A stretch of DNA of 5,347 bases from an uncultured Collinsella sp. (GTDB taxonomy: Bacteria > Actinomycetota > Coriobacteriia > Coriobacteriales > Coriobacteriaceae): the NCBI GenBank assembly GCA_958446785.1, contig CAUCXP010000125.1, positions 1 to 5,347 of the forward strand, read 5' to 3'. Below, in pieces: positions 1 through 5,347 of this stretch; positions within the stretch are counted from its first letter, which is position 1, and each line of letters starts with the position of its first letter. The notes under the pieces are model-generated. The model worked only from the letters and a program-made list of their open reading frames with translations. It searched no databases and was not told where the DNA came from. Made by a program: the position numbers and the translations under genes.

Positions 1-580
1 GATTGTACATGGAGCCGTCCTCGCCGCCGCCCGCCTGCAGCAGGGCGTCGATGTTGGTGTTGTCATAGGTGGGCGAGCTGGCGCATGCGAGCACCGCACC
101 GGTACGCGGGTCGATGACCACTACAGCGCCCTTAAAGCCCTTGAGCGCCTGCTCGGCCGCCGTCTGGATACGCGAGTCGATGGTGAGCTTGGCGGTGTTG
201 CCCGGCTGGGTCTGGCCCGCGAGCGACGCGATGGCGTTGTTCCAGCTGGAGTAATCCTTAGAGCCGGTGAGCGTGTCGTTCATGACACTCTCGATGGCGG
301 TGGTGCCATACTGCTGGCTCACGTAGCCAACCACGTGCGCTGCCAGGTTGCCGTTGGGGTAGGAGCGTACGTAGGTGCCGTCCTCCTGCTGCAGCGACTC
401 GGCCAGCGTCACGCCATCGGACGTGATGATGGAGCCGCGCTGGATGTACTTGGAGCGGGCGATGGTGTGGTTGTTGGTCGGCATGTCCTGATAGTCCTTG
501 GCCTTGATGACCTGGACATAGGTGAGGTTGCCGATAAGGATGGCGAACAGCGCCGTAAAGGCGAGCACCGCACGGGTTAG
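1..580 (-). other. Class B PBP portion (membrane anchor, pedestal, start of transpeptidase), truncated by window
   Basis: This covers residues 487-679 of the fusion. A single hydrophobic helix (487-511) is followed by [15 protein letters not shown], the class B PBP pedestal signature in the form typical of mycobacterial PbpA. Next come a glycine/tyrosine-rich [10 protein letters not shown] segment, [16 protein letters not shown] and the first strand of the penicillin-binding fold. The SxxK, SxN and KTG active-site motifs are absent only because the window ends before them. No glycosyltransferase family 51 domain precedes it, so this is class B and not class A. Confidence 0.88.
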
Positions 581-2038
581 ACGGTTGGCGAGCGCAACGC
601 GGCCGAGCACACCGGATTCAGGCGTGTCGAGCAGGCGACGGCGCATGCGCGAGCCGACGGAATGGCTGCCGCTGCCGTAGGAAGACGAGGTGGCAAAGCG
701 CGTGCCCGTCGGGGCGGCGGCAGATGCGACCTGATCATCGGTGATGGCGGCCATAGTGCCGGTGCCGGTAAGCTCTGCCTCGCGTCCGGTCGCCTCGTCA
801 CCGGCGCGCAGCAGGAGCGCGACGATGATAAAGCTTGCCAGCAGCGAGGAACCGCCCTGGCTCATAAAGGGCAGGGTGACGCCGGTCAGCGGGATCAGGC
901 GGGTAACGCCACCCACGATCAAGAAGGCCTGGAAGCTGATGGCGGCCGTAAGGCCCGTGGCGCTAAAGGCGGCGAGGTCGGATTTAGCGCGGGCAGCCGT
1001 GGTGAGGCCACGCACGGCAAAGAGCATAAACAGGATGAGCACGGCGCCGCCGCCCAAAAGGCCCATCTCCTCGCCGATGGCAGAGAAGATAAAGTCGGAC
1101 TCGACGACAGGGATGTTGTTGGCCATGCCGTTGCCGATGCCAACACCGACCAGACCGCCATCGGCAAGCGAGAAGAGCGACTGGACGATCTGGTAGCCCT
1201 GGCCCTGGGCGTCCTTAAACGGATCGACCCAAACCTGGAAACGCACCTGAACGTGAGACAGGAACTTGTAGGCGCCCACGGCTCCGACGGCTAAGAGCGC
1301 AAGGCCGATAACGACATACGAAAAGCGCCCCGTGGCAACGTAGAGCATCAGCAAGAAGATGGTGTAGAACAGCACGGCAGAACCCAGGTCGCGTTCGAAG
1401 ACGACGACGAGCAGGCACACACCCCACACGGCAAACAGCGGCAGCAGCAGTCGCAGGCGAGGGATCTTAAAGCCCAGGATCTTGCGGTTGGAGATGGAGA
1501 GCAGCTCGCGGTTCTCGGCCAGGTACCCTGCCAGGAACAGCACGATAAAGACTTTGGCGAACTCGCCGGGCTGGATGGTAAAGCCCGCGATGCGAATCCA
1601 CAGCTTGGAGCCCGAGATCGTGGTGCCGATAAAGATAGGCAGCATCAGCAGAATGATGCCGATAATGCCAAAGGTGTACTTGTAGCGCATGACTACGTCG
1701 AGGTTCTTAACCAACGCGAGCGTTCCCACCATGAGCGCCACCGAGACAAACAGGATGATGAGCTGTGAGATGGCGAGAGCGGGGGCGAGACGCGTCACGA
1801 ACGTGATGCCGATGCCCGAAAGCACAAAGACAATGGGCAGGATAGCGGGGTCGGCACCGGGCGCCAAGATGCGCACGGCGATATGTGCCGCGGCGAAGGC
1901 GGCAAAGAGGCCGATCGGCACGGCGAGCGTCTCAAAGGAGATGGCGGCGCCCGCGGTGAGCACGTACATCGCATACAGCAGGATGACGGGGAACGCCGAG
2001 GCGATGAGCAAGAGCAGCTCGGTGTTGCGGCGACTCAT
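1..2038 (-). CDS. SEDS glycosyltransferase fused to class B penicillin-binding protein (RodA-PbpA-like), 3' end outside window
   Basis: A single frame of 679 codons runs without a stop from ATG at 2038 to the left edge. Residues 1-412 are a polytopic SEDS domain (about 12 hydrophobic segments) that would polymerise glycan strands from lipid II. Visible signatures are KLWIRI (145-150) with QPGEFAK (156-162), FERDLGS (214-220), the loop motif [12 protein letters not shown] with the conserved acidic D315, and RLIPLTG (380-386) followed by [10 protein letters not shown]. Residues 413-486 are a Ser/Thr-rich linker. A hydrophobic segment (487-511) then anchors an extracytoplasmic class B PBP: pedestal motif [10 protein letters not shown] (533-542), [15 protein letters not shown] (560-574), and the start of the transpeptidase domain (from ~617, including [15 protein letters not shown]). 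The SxxK serine would lie beyond the edge. The start is supported by AAAGGGAG 8 nt upstream. In M. tuberculosis, rodA and pbpA are separate neighbours in the same position. The choice of RodA over FtsW rests mainly on this context. Confidence 0.93.
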   Translation of the reverse strand, partial: MSRRNTELLLLIASAFPVILLYAMYVLTAGAAISFETLAVPIGLFAAFAAAHIAVRILAPGADPAILPIVFVLSGIGITFVTRLAPALAISQLIILFVSVALMVGTLALVKNLDVVMRYKYTFGIIGIILLMLPIFIGTTISGSKLWIRIAGFTIQPGEFAKVFIVLFLAGYLAENRELLSISNRKILGFKIPRLRLLLPLFAVWGVCLLVVVFERDLGSAVLFYTIFLLMLYVATGRFSYVVIGLALLAVGAVGAYKFLSHVQVRFQVWVDPFKDAQGQGYQIVQSLFSLADGGLVGVGIGNGMANNIPVVESDFIFSAIGEEMGLLGGGAVLILFMLFAVRGLTTAARAKSDLAAFSATGLTAAISFQAFLIVGGVTRLIPLTGVTLPFMSQGGSSLLASFIIVALLLRAGDEATGREAELTGTGTMAAITDDQVASAAAPTGTRFATSSSYGSGSHSVGSRMRRRLLDTPESGVLGRVALANRLTRAVLAFTALFAILIGNLTYVQVIKAKDYQDMPTNNHTIARSKYIQRGSIITSDGVTLAESLQQEDGTYVRSYPNGNLAAHVVGYVSQQYGTTAIESVMNDTLTGSKDYSSWNNAIASLAGQTQPGNTAKLTIDSRIQTAAEQALKGFKGAVVVIDPRTGAVLACASSPTYDNTNIDALLQAGGGEDGSMYN
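581..802 (-). other. Ser/Thr-rich cytoplasmic linker joining SEDS and PBP domains
   Basis: This covers residues 413-486, between the last SEDS helix and the PBP membrane anchor. Of 74 residues 18 are Ser or Thr, with a GSGSHSVGS run and a basic RMRRR cluster (464-468) near the membrane, followed by LDTPESG. The predicted topology places it in the cytoplasm, where Ser/Thr kinases act. Neither in-frame Met in it (429 and 465) has a convincing ribosome binding site, so it is read as a linker rather than an intergenic zone. Confidence 0.75.
803..2038 (-). other. SEDS (RodA/FtsW) domain of the fusion protein
   Basis: This part covers residues 1-412. It has two hydrophobic segments (about 7-29 and 34-57) ahead of the usual ten-helix SEDS core, as I recall for longer actinobacterial RodA proteins. 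An even helix number puts both ends in the cytoplasm, which fits the following linker and the outward-crossing PBP anchor. D315, in the SDFIF motif, aligns by eye with the essential aspartate of E. coli RodA (D262) and FtsW (D297). Helix limits are estimates made by eye. Confidence 0.85.
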
Positions 2039-2046
2039 AAGCGGCA

Positions 2047-2054
2047 CTCCCTTT
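2047..2054 (-). promoter_or_regulatory. Ribosome binding site of the SEDS-PBP fusion gene
   Basis: On the minus strand AAAGGGAG lies 8 nt before ATG at 2038, within the 16-nt gap after the pstP stop codon. It is the strongest Shine-Dalgarno match among the three complete junctions and fixes the start of the fusion protein. Confidence 0.8.
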
Positions 2055-3989
2055 CTAGTTCTTTTCGGAGGCTTCGGCCTCGGCGGACTGTTCGGCGGTT
2101 TTCTCGGAATCTGATTCGGAGGTCGATCCCTGATTGGTGTTGTCGCGAATCGTTTGCGCATCGATCACCTGGCGGGTCTGCTCCTCGTCGATCTGGTGGC
2201 GGTACTTGGATATCGTGTCCTGCGCATCGTCGACACTTGTTTGCGGAATGCCCGCCTTGAGGCGGTTTTGCGTGTCTTCGGGCAGGTCGGACAGCTTGAT
2301 ACTGGTTTCGCTTTCGAGCCAGTGGAGCTTGAGTCCGAGCGGCTTGCCGGGCAGGCCGCGCCAGACGGCGACATTGCCCTGGTAGGTACCCAGGTAGTAC
2401 GAGCCGGTGACACCCGTGTAGGCCCAGATGCCAGCCGCCAGCACAAAGACGAGGGCCAGGATGGAGGCGATAGTAATGTTGCGGCGACGCACGCGTTGCG
2501 CCTCGCGCATAACGCCATCGTCAACCAGGTCAACGACTACTACGGTCACGTTGTCGTGGCCGCCGGCGGCAAGCGCCGCGTCCACTAGGTTGTCGACGCA
2601 GATTTGCGCGGTTGAGGACTGCGTGGCGATGTTCTCGATATCGCTATCGGGAATCATGCTCGAAAGGCCGTCGGAGCACAGGATCAGACGGTCGCCTTCC
2701 TCGATATGCAGAGTGAAGTGGTCGGCATACATAGCGGGGTCCGAGCCCAGCGCGCGGGTGATGACCGAACGGTTGGGGTGGACGCGAGCCTCGTCTGCCG
2801 TAATCTCGCCGGCGTCCACGAGTTCTTCCACATAGGAGTGGTCGCGGGTCACGCGGATGAGCGTGCCCTCGTGGAGCAGGTAGGCGCGCGAGTCGCCCAC
2901 GTGGGCGATGGCGAGCGTATCGTTTTCGATATAGGCGCAAGTGGCTGTGCAGCCCATGCCGGGCTTGCCCAGGCCATTCAAGGCAGCCTCGATTACGGCG
3001 GCGTTGGCGGCCTCGACGGCTGCCGCCAGGCGTGCGGCGTCGGCGGACTGCGGGGCCGTCTTGGCAATAGTCTCAACGGCGATGGAAGAGGCTACCTCGC
3101 CGGCGGCGTGACCACCCATGCCGTCGCATACGCAAAAGAGCGGCGACTGCACCAGGTAGGAATCCTCATTGTGCGGGCGTACGCAGCCAACGTCAGAGCG
3201 GGCGCCCCACATGAGTTGCGTGGTGGTGCCGGCATCATAGGTCGAGTCGGTCTCGATGCGCTCCTCGGTCAGGGGCTCAAAGCTCATGGTCGAGCCGGGG
3301 TCTTTGAGCTTGGCCTCAACGGCGGCAACGTCGATCTCGGCTGTGTCACCGGGAGAGACGGTGTCGGTCTCGGCGTTTGATTCGGAATCGCCGGTGTCCG
3401 GGGAGCCGGGCTCTTCGGACGCGCAGGCGGTCGACTCGTCGTCTTGCGGGCTGGCGTCTATAGGCTCGGGCGTCGCAAAGTGCGACGGCGCGGGTGTGCT
3501 TTGCGACTGAGCGGCGGGCTCGGCCACGGCATCGGACTCGCTTGCGGGCGCAGGCTGCGGGGCCTTGGGTGCAGGGCCGTCCTCGGGGGATGGCCCCGCC
3601 TCGGGCGCCGGCGTAGACGCGGGCGCAACCTCGGATGCCGGGGCTATGGGAAACGCCGGCGCGGCGGGTTCGGGTGCCGCAAACACCGCAGCGCTCTCGT
3701 TGATTGCCGCGGCGACGGGCTCTGCAAAGTGAGCCGGCGCCGGGGTTGCTTCGGGCGCTGTGGGCTGTTCCGCAGCATGTGCGCCGATGGGCGCCGCTAC
3801 GGCATCCTCTTCGCCCTCGTTATCGGCGAGATCCGAAATATCATGCGTAACATGCGAAAGAGGCAGGGAGAACACGGTGTCCTCGGGCTCCACGGGTGTG
3901 GAGTCCGCCGGAGCGGCGTGGGCCGGTGCAGCTACGGCGGCAGCCGGTGCCTCGGTCATGGTTGCGGACTTGTTCTCCTCGTCGATCAT
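2055..3989 (-). CDS. pstP: PP2C-family Ser/Thr protein phosphatase, PstP-like, with long N-terminal extension
   Basis: A 644-aa membrane phosphatase that would dephosphorylate Thr/Ser kinases and their cell-wall and division targets. Residues 1 to ~255 are Ala/Pro/Glu/Ser-rich and probably disordered. The PP2C domain (about 261-488) has all metal-binding motifs: RPHNED (271-276), [11 protein letters not shown] (288-298), HVGDSRAY (363-370), TRDHS (381-385), SDGL (439-442) and [11 protein letters not shown] (476-486). One transmembrane helix (about 505-527) follows after only ~15 residues. The outer part (528-644) begins with [15 protein letters not shown], resembling the mycobacterial PstP ectodomain, and ends in a short acidic Ser/Glu tail. 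Mycobacterial PstP is about 515 aa, starts almost directly with the PP2C domain and has a longer juxtamembrane linker. The start at 3989 overlaps the fhaB stop (ATGA) and has AAGGTG 8 nt upstream; a later Met at residue 11 is possible. Family assignment is firm. Confidence 0.96.
   Translation of the reverse strand: MIDEENKSATMTEAPAAAVAAPAHAAPADSTPVEPEDTVFSLPLSHVTHDISDLADNEGEEDAVAAPIGAHAAEQPTAPEATPAPAHFAEPVAAAINESAAVFAAPEPAAPAFPIAPASEVAPASTPAPEAGPSPEDGPAPKAPQPAPASESDAVAEPAAQSQSTPAPSHFATPEPIDASPQDDESTACASEEPGSPDTGDSESNAETDTVSPGDTAEIDVAAVEAKLKDPGSTMSFEPLTEERIETDSTYDAGTTTQLMWGARSDVGCVRPHNEDSYLVQSPLFCVCDGMGGHAAGEVASSIAVETIAKTAPQSADAARLAAAVEAANAAVIEAALNGLGKPGMGCTATCAYIENDTLAIAHVGDSRAYLLHEGTLIRVTRDHSYVEELVDAGEITADEARVHPNRSVITRALGSDPAMYADHFTLHIEEGDRLILCSDGLSSMIPDSDIENIATQSSTAQICVDNLVDAALAAGGHDNVTVVVVDLVDDGVMREAQRVRRRNITIASILALVFVLAAGIWAYTGVTGSYYLGTYQGNVAVWRGLPGKPLGLKLHWLESETSIKLSDLPEDTQNRLKAGIPQTSVDDAQDTISKYRHQIDEEQTRQVIDAQTIRDNTNQGSTSESDSEKTAEQSAEAEASEKN
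3468..3497 (-). repeat. Copy 2 of the ten-residue repeat in the phosphatase N-terminus ([10 protein letters not shown])
   Basis: Residues 165-174 read [10 protein letters not shown], 83 residues after copy 1. The shared HFA core is notable because His and Phe are otherwise rare in this low-complexity region. Confidence 0.65.
3717..3746 (-). repeat. Copy 1 of a ten-residue repeat in the phosphatase N-terminus ([10 protein letters not shown])
   Basis: Residues 82-91 read [10 protein letters not shown] and match the second copy at 8 of 10 positions. The underlying DNA is also similar, with a shared TTTGC core preceded by a CCG-rich half. It is an imperfect, dispersed repeat rather than a tandem array. 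Confidence 0.65.
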
Positions 3990-4402
3990 CGACGGTTCAC
4001 CTTCATGACCACGTCGCCAATCTGGACTTCGTCGCCCTCGCGCAGCGTTGCGGGCTCCACAAGCTGGCGGCCGTTGACGAGCGTGCCGTTAAGCGAGTTG
4101 AGGTCCTCGATGATGAGCGCCGGGCCCTGCAGCGAAAAGCGCGCATGCGAGGCCGAGACGAACGGTTCGTTGATGCAGATGTCCGAAGATGGCGAGCGAC
4201 CGACGATGACGGGGCCGAGCATGTCTACGTGGATGCCGCGGATACCGCGCGGACCCTTGTCCACATCGATCGTCCAGATAGCCGAGTCGCGACGCTGCCC
4301 GCGCACAAGTCCCACGCCGGTCTTCATGACGGCGAACAGGAAGATATAGAGCAGGGCGACCAGGACGATGCGGCCTGCAAAAAGGACGATATCGATGTTC
4401 AT
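3986..4402 (-). CDS. fhaB: Membrane-anchored FHA-domain protein, FhaB-like
   Basis: A 138-aa protein with one N-terminal transmembrane helix (about 5-27), a short basic linker (RGQRRDS, 34-40) and a C-terminal cytoplasmic FHA domain (about 61-136). The phosphothreonine-binding residues are all present: G68-R69-S70, S83 and H86 (SASH), and N102 to N105 in DLNSLNGT (100-107). In M. tuberculosis the corresponding protein (FhaB/FipA) binds phosphorylated division proteins and is about 155 aa, so the size fits. It begins 6 nt after the fhaA stop and overlaps pstP by 4 nt, in the same order as the mycobacterial cluster. AGGGGA 9 nt before the ATG supports the start. The family is certain; the binding partner here is not known and cannot be read from sequence. 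Confidence 0.95.
   Translation of the reverse strand: MNIDIVLFAGRIVLVALLYIFLFAVMKTGVGLVRGQRRDSAIWTIDVDKGPRGIRGIHVDMLGPVIVGRSPSSDICINEPFVSASHARFSLQGPALIIEDLNSLNGTLVNGRQLVEPATLREGDEVQIGDVVMKVNRR
3998..4003 (-). promoter_or_regulatory. Ribosome binding site of pstP, inside the end of fhaB
   Basis: On the minus strand AAGGTG lies 8 nt before ATG at 3989 and is part of the last fhaB codons (Met-Lys-Val-Asn-Arg-Arg-stop). Together with the ATGA overlap this suggests translational coupling of the FHA protein to the phosphatase. Confidence 0.6.
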
Positions 4403-4408
4403 AAGAGA

Positions 4409-5347
4409 CTATCCCCTAAATTCAAAGGTGCTCAGGCCAAACGTCAGCAGATCGCCGTTGCGCAGCGGGCAGCGCGTAATGCGGCGGTTGTTGACGAGCG
4501 TGCCGTTGGTGGAATTGAGGTCCTCGATCGACCAATCCGAGCCCGTAAAGGTGAGCTGGGCGTGGCGGCGCGACACGTTGGGGTCGCGCAGGGCAATATC
4601 GGAAACTGAGCGCTCGCGACCGATAGTCACCTGTGCGGAGGTGATGCTATGGCTCTCGCCGCTCACGACGTCGACGAGCTGGGCGAGCGGGCGCTGCGGG
4701 GCGCGAGTGCTCGCCATGTTGGAGGCGATGCCGGCTGCGGCGCCTAGGCCCACGGCGGCACCGGTCGCGGCGGCTCCGCCCATGCCGGCAAGCGCGTCGC
4801 GCGAGACGGTCTGCGGCACCGGGATAGGAGCGGCGGGGTCGGGGACGCTAGGCGCGAAGGGATCTGCTACGGCAAGCGGGTCAGGAGCGGCGGCGCGAGG
4901 CGTCGGCTGCTGCTGGGGCATGGCGGCGGGGCGCTGCGGCTGCGGGGCAGCAAACTGCTGCTGGCCGGCGCGCGGGGCGCTGGCGGCACGGCTTGCCGCG
5001 GAGTTGTTTTGGCCCAGACCGTTTTGATAGGCGCGCTCTTCTTCGTACAGGCGGCCGAGCGTGGGGGCATCGACGTTCTCGGCAAAGACCGAGAACTTGC
5101 CGGCGCGCAGCTGCGGATCGATCATAAAGCGCACGAGGGGCTCGCCGACAAAGACATAACGGCGCTTTTCGGCCTGCGCCTTCACAAACTCGCGGACCTC
5201 GCGCGAAAGCTCGGGGTAGAACGGGGCGAGCATGGGATCGTCGTCGGCGGCGATCAGGATGGTATAGAGTGCCGGCGCCGTGTTGACGCCATTGATCACC
5301 AGAGTCTGATCCTCCATGTCGCGAGCGGCCTGCTTGGCAAGCTTCTT
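4409..5347 (-). CDS. fhaA: FHA-domain protein with FhaA-type N-terminal domain, 5' end outside window
   Basis: A soluble phosphothreonine-binding adaptor. Three parts are visible: an alpha/beta N-terminal domain like that of mycobacterial FhaA (DUF3662), a Gln/Pro/Ala-rich linker, and a C-terminal FHA domain. The frame stays open from the Met at 5317 to the right edge (KKLAKQAARD, then MEDQTLV), and this segment fits inside the N-terminal domain, so 5317 is an internal Met and the true start lies to the right, probably a few tens of codons away. Counting from that Met, the N-terminal domain ends near 83, the linker spans ~100-210 and the FHA domain 212-301, with G233-R234-E235, S249/H252 (SRRH) and DLNSTNGT (266-273) intact. 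Mycobacterial FhaA is 527 aa, so this one has a shorter linker. In mycobacteria FhaA binds the phosphorylated pseudokinase domain of MviN; whether that holds here is unknown. Confidence 0.93.
   Translation of the reverse strand, partial: KKLAKQAARDMEDQTLVINGVNTAPALYTILIAADDDPMLAPFYPELSREVREFVKAQAEKRRYVFVGEPLVRFMIDPQLRAGKFSVFAENVDAPTLGRLYEEERAYQNGLGQNNSAASRAASAPRAGQQQFAAPQPQRPAAMPQQQPTPRAAAPDPLAVADPFAPSVPDPAAPIPVPQTVSRDALAGMGGAAATGAAVGLGAAAGIASNMASTRAPQRPLAQLVDVVSGESHSITSAQVTIGRERSVSDIALRDPNVSRRHAQLTFTGSDWSIEDLNSTNGTLVNNRRITRCPLRNGDLLTFGLSTFEFRG
4412..4417 (-). promoter_or_regulatory. Ribosome binding site of fhaB, inside the end of fhaA
   Basis: On the minus strand AGGGGA lies 9 nt before ATG at 4402. 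It is formed by the final Arg and Gly codons of fhaA, so translation of the two FHA genes is probably linked. Confidence 0.65.

Larger units (their letters stand above)
3210..3989 (-). other. Ala/Pro/Glu-rich disordered N-terminal extension of the phosphatase
   Basis: This covers residues 1-260, ahead of the PP2C fold. It consists mainly of Ala, Pro, Glu, Ser and Thr with no visible hydrophobic helix, so it should be cytoplasmic and flexible. Two patches look less degenerate: [20 protein letters not shown] (35-54) and the stretch at 231-260 ([10 protein letters not shown] through TTTQLM), just before the catalytic domain. The reading frame, third-position GC bias and in-frame continuity are the same as in the catalytic part, so it is coding. 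Confidence 0.8.

Noticed and set aside
644..754. Possible separate start for a pbpA gene at in-frame Met 429 (754) or Met 465 (646)
   Set aside because: There is no stop codon before them and no Shine-Dalgarno sequence at proper spacing; a read-through fusion is the simplest explanation.
577..801. Short minus-strand frame within the SEDS-PBP linker region
   Set aside because: It is in a different frame from the fusion gene, which is unbroken here, and its product is Pro/Ala/Arg-rich without motifs.
662..1294. 210-codon open frame on the plus strand, and other plus-strand frames at 2706-3380 and 3896-4609
   Set aside because: All lie opposite well-supported genes, show low-complexity charged sequence, have no good ribosome binding sites and no family motifs.
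2039..2054. Possible terminator or promoter in the largest gap
   Set aside because: Only 16 nt, fully used by the ribosome binding site and spacer; no hairpin fits.
3410..3760. GC-rich low-complexity tract as a possible non-coding or transferred element
   Set aside because: It is in frame with the phosphatase, has the same codon bias, and carries no terminal repeats or transposase remnants.
3444..4349. 301-codon open frame on the plus strand
   Set aside because: It is antisense to the phosphatase and fhaB. Its product is Arg/Gly/Cys-rich, the mirror of Ala/Pro/Glu codons, with no recognisable domain. Long shadow frames are expected in GC-rich genes.

Overview
The window reads as one tightly packed gene block, entirely on the minus strand, from a high-GC actinobacterium. 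The gene content and order match the cell-envelope phosphosignalling cluster known from Mycobacterium tuberculosis (fhaA-fhaB-pstP-rodA-pbpA-pknA-pknB). Codon style (GC-rich third positions but frequent TTT and AAG), the short FHA proteins and the fused SEDS-PBP gene suggest the class Coriobacteriia, perhaps Collinsella. That taxonomic guess is from pattern recognition only.

In transcription order (right to left): (1) the C-terminal 312 codons of a FhaA-like protein, whose 5' end lies beyond the right edge; (2) a small membrane-anchored FHA protein, FhaB-like, 6 nt downstream; (3) a 644-aa PP2C-family Ser/Thr phosphatase, PstP-like, overlapping fhaB by 4 nt (ATGA) and carrying an unusual ~255-residue Ala/Pro/Glu-rich N-terminal extension; (4) after 16 nt, one reading frame open from 2038 to the left edge (679 codons, no stop) that encodes a complete RodA/FtsW-type SEDS glycosyltransferase, a ~74-residue Ser/Thr-rich cytoplasmic linker, and then the membrane anchor, pedestal and start of the transpeptidase domain of a class B penicillin-binding protein. 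The catalytic serine and the C-terminus of the PBP lie outside the window.

Functionally, the set links peptidoglycan synthesis (glycan polymerisation by SEDS, crosslinking by the PBP) to phospho-threonine signalling: PstP removes phosphates placed by PknA/PknB-type kinases, and the two FHA proteins bind phosphothreonines. Kinase genes are not in the window; by analogy they would lie off the left edge. All junctions are 16 nt or shorter or overlap, each has a visible Shine-Dalgarno sequence, and there is no room for terminators or promoters between genes, so the block is very probably one transcript.

The most notable observation is the natural translational fusion of the glycan polymerase and the crosslinking enzyme, which are separate adjacent genes in the mycobacterial cluster. 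Second is the re-arranged PstP architecture, with a long disordered N-terminus containing a possible FHA-docking threonine. I saw no RNA genes, mobile elements, CRISPR arrays or non-coding stretch over 16 nt.
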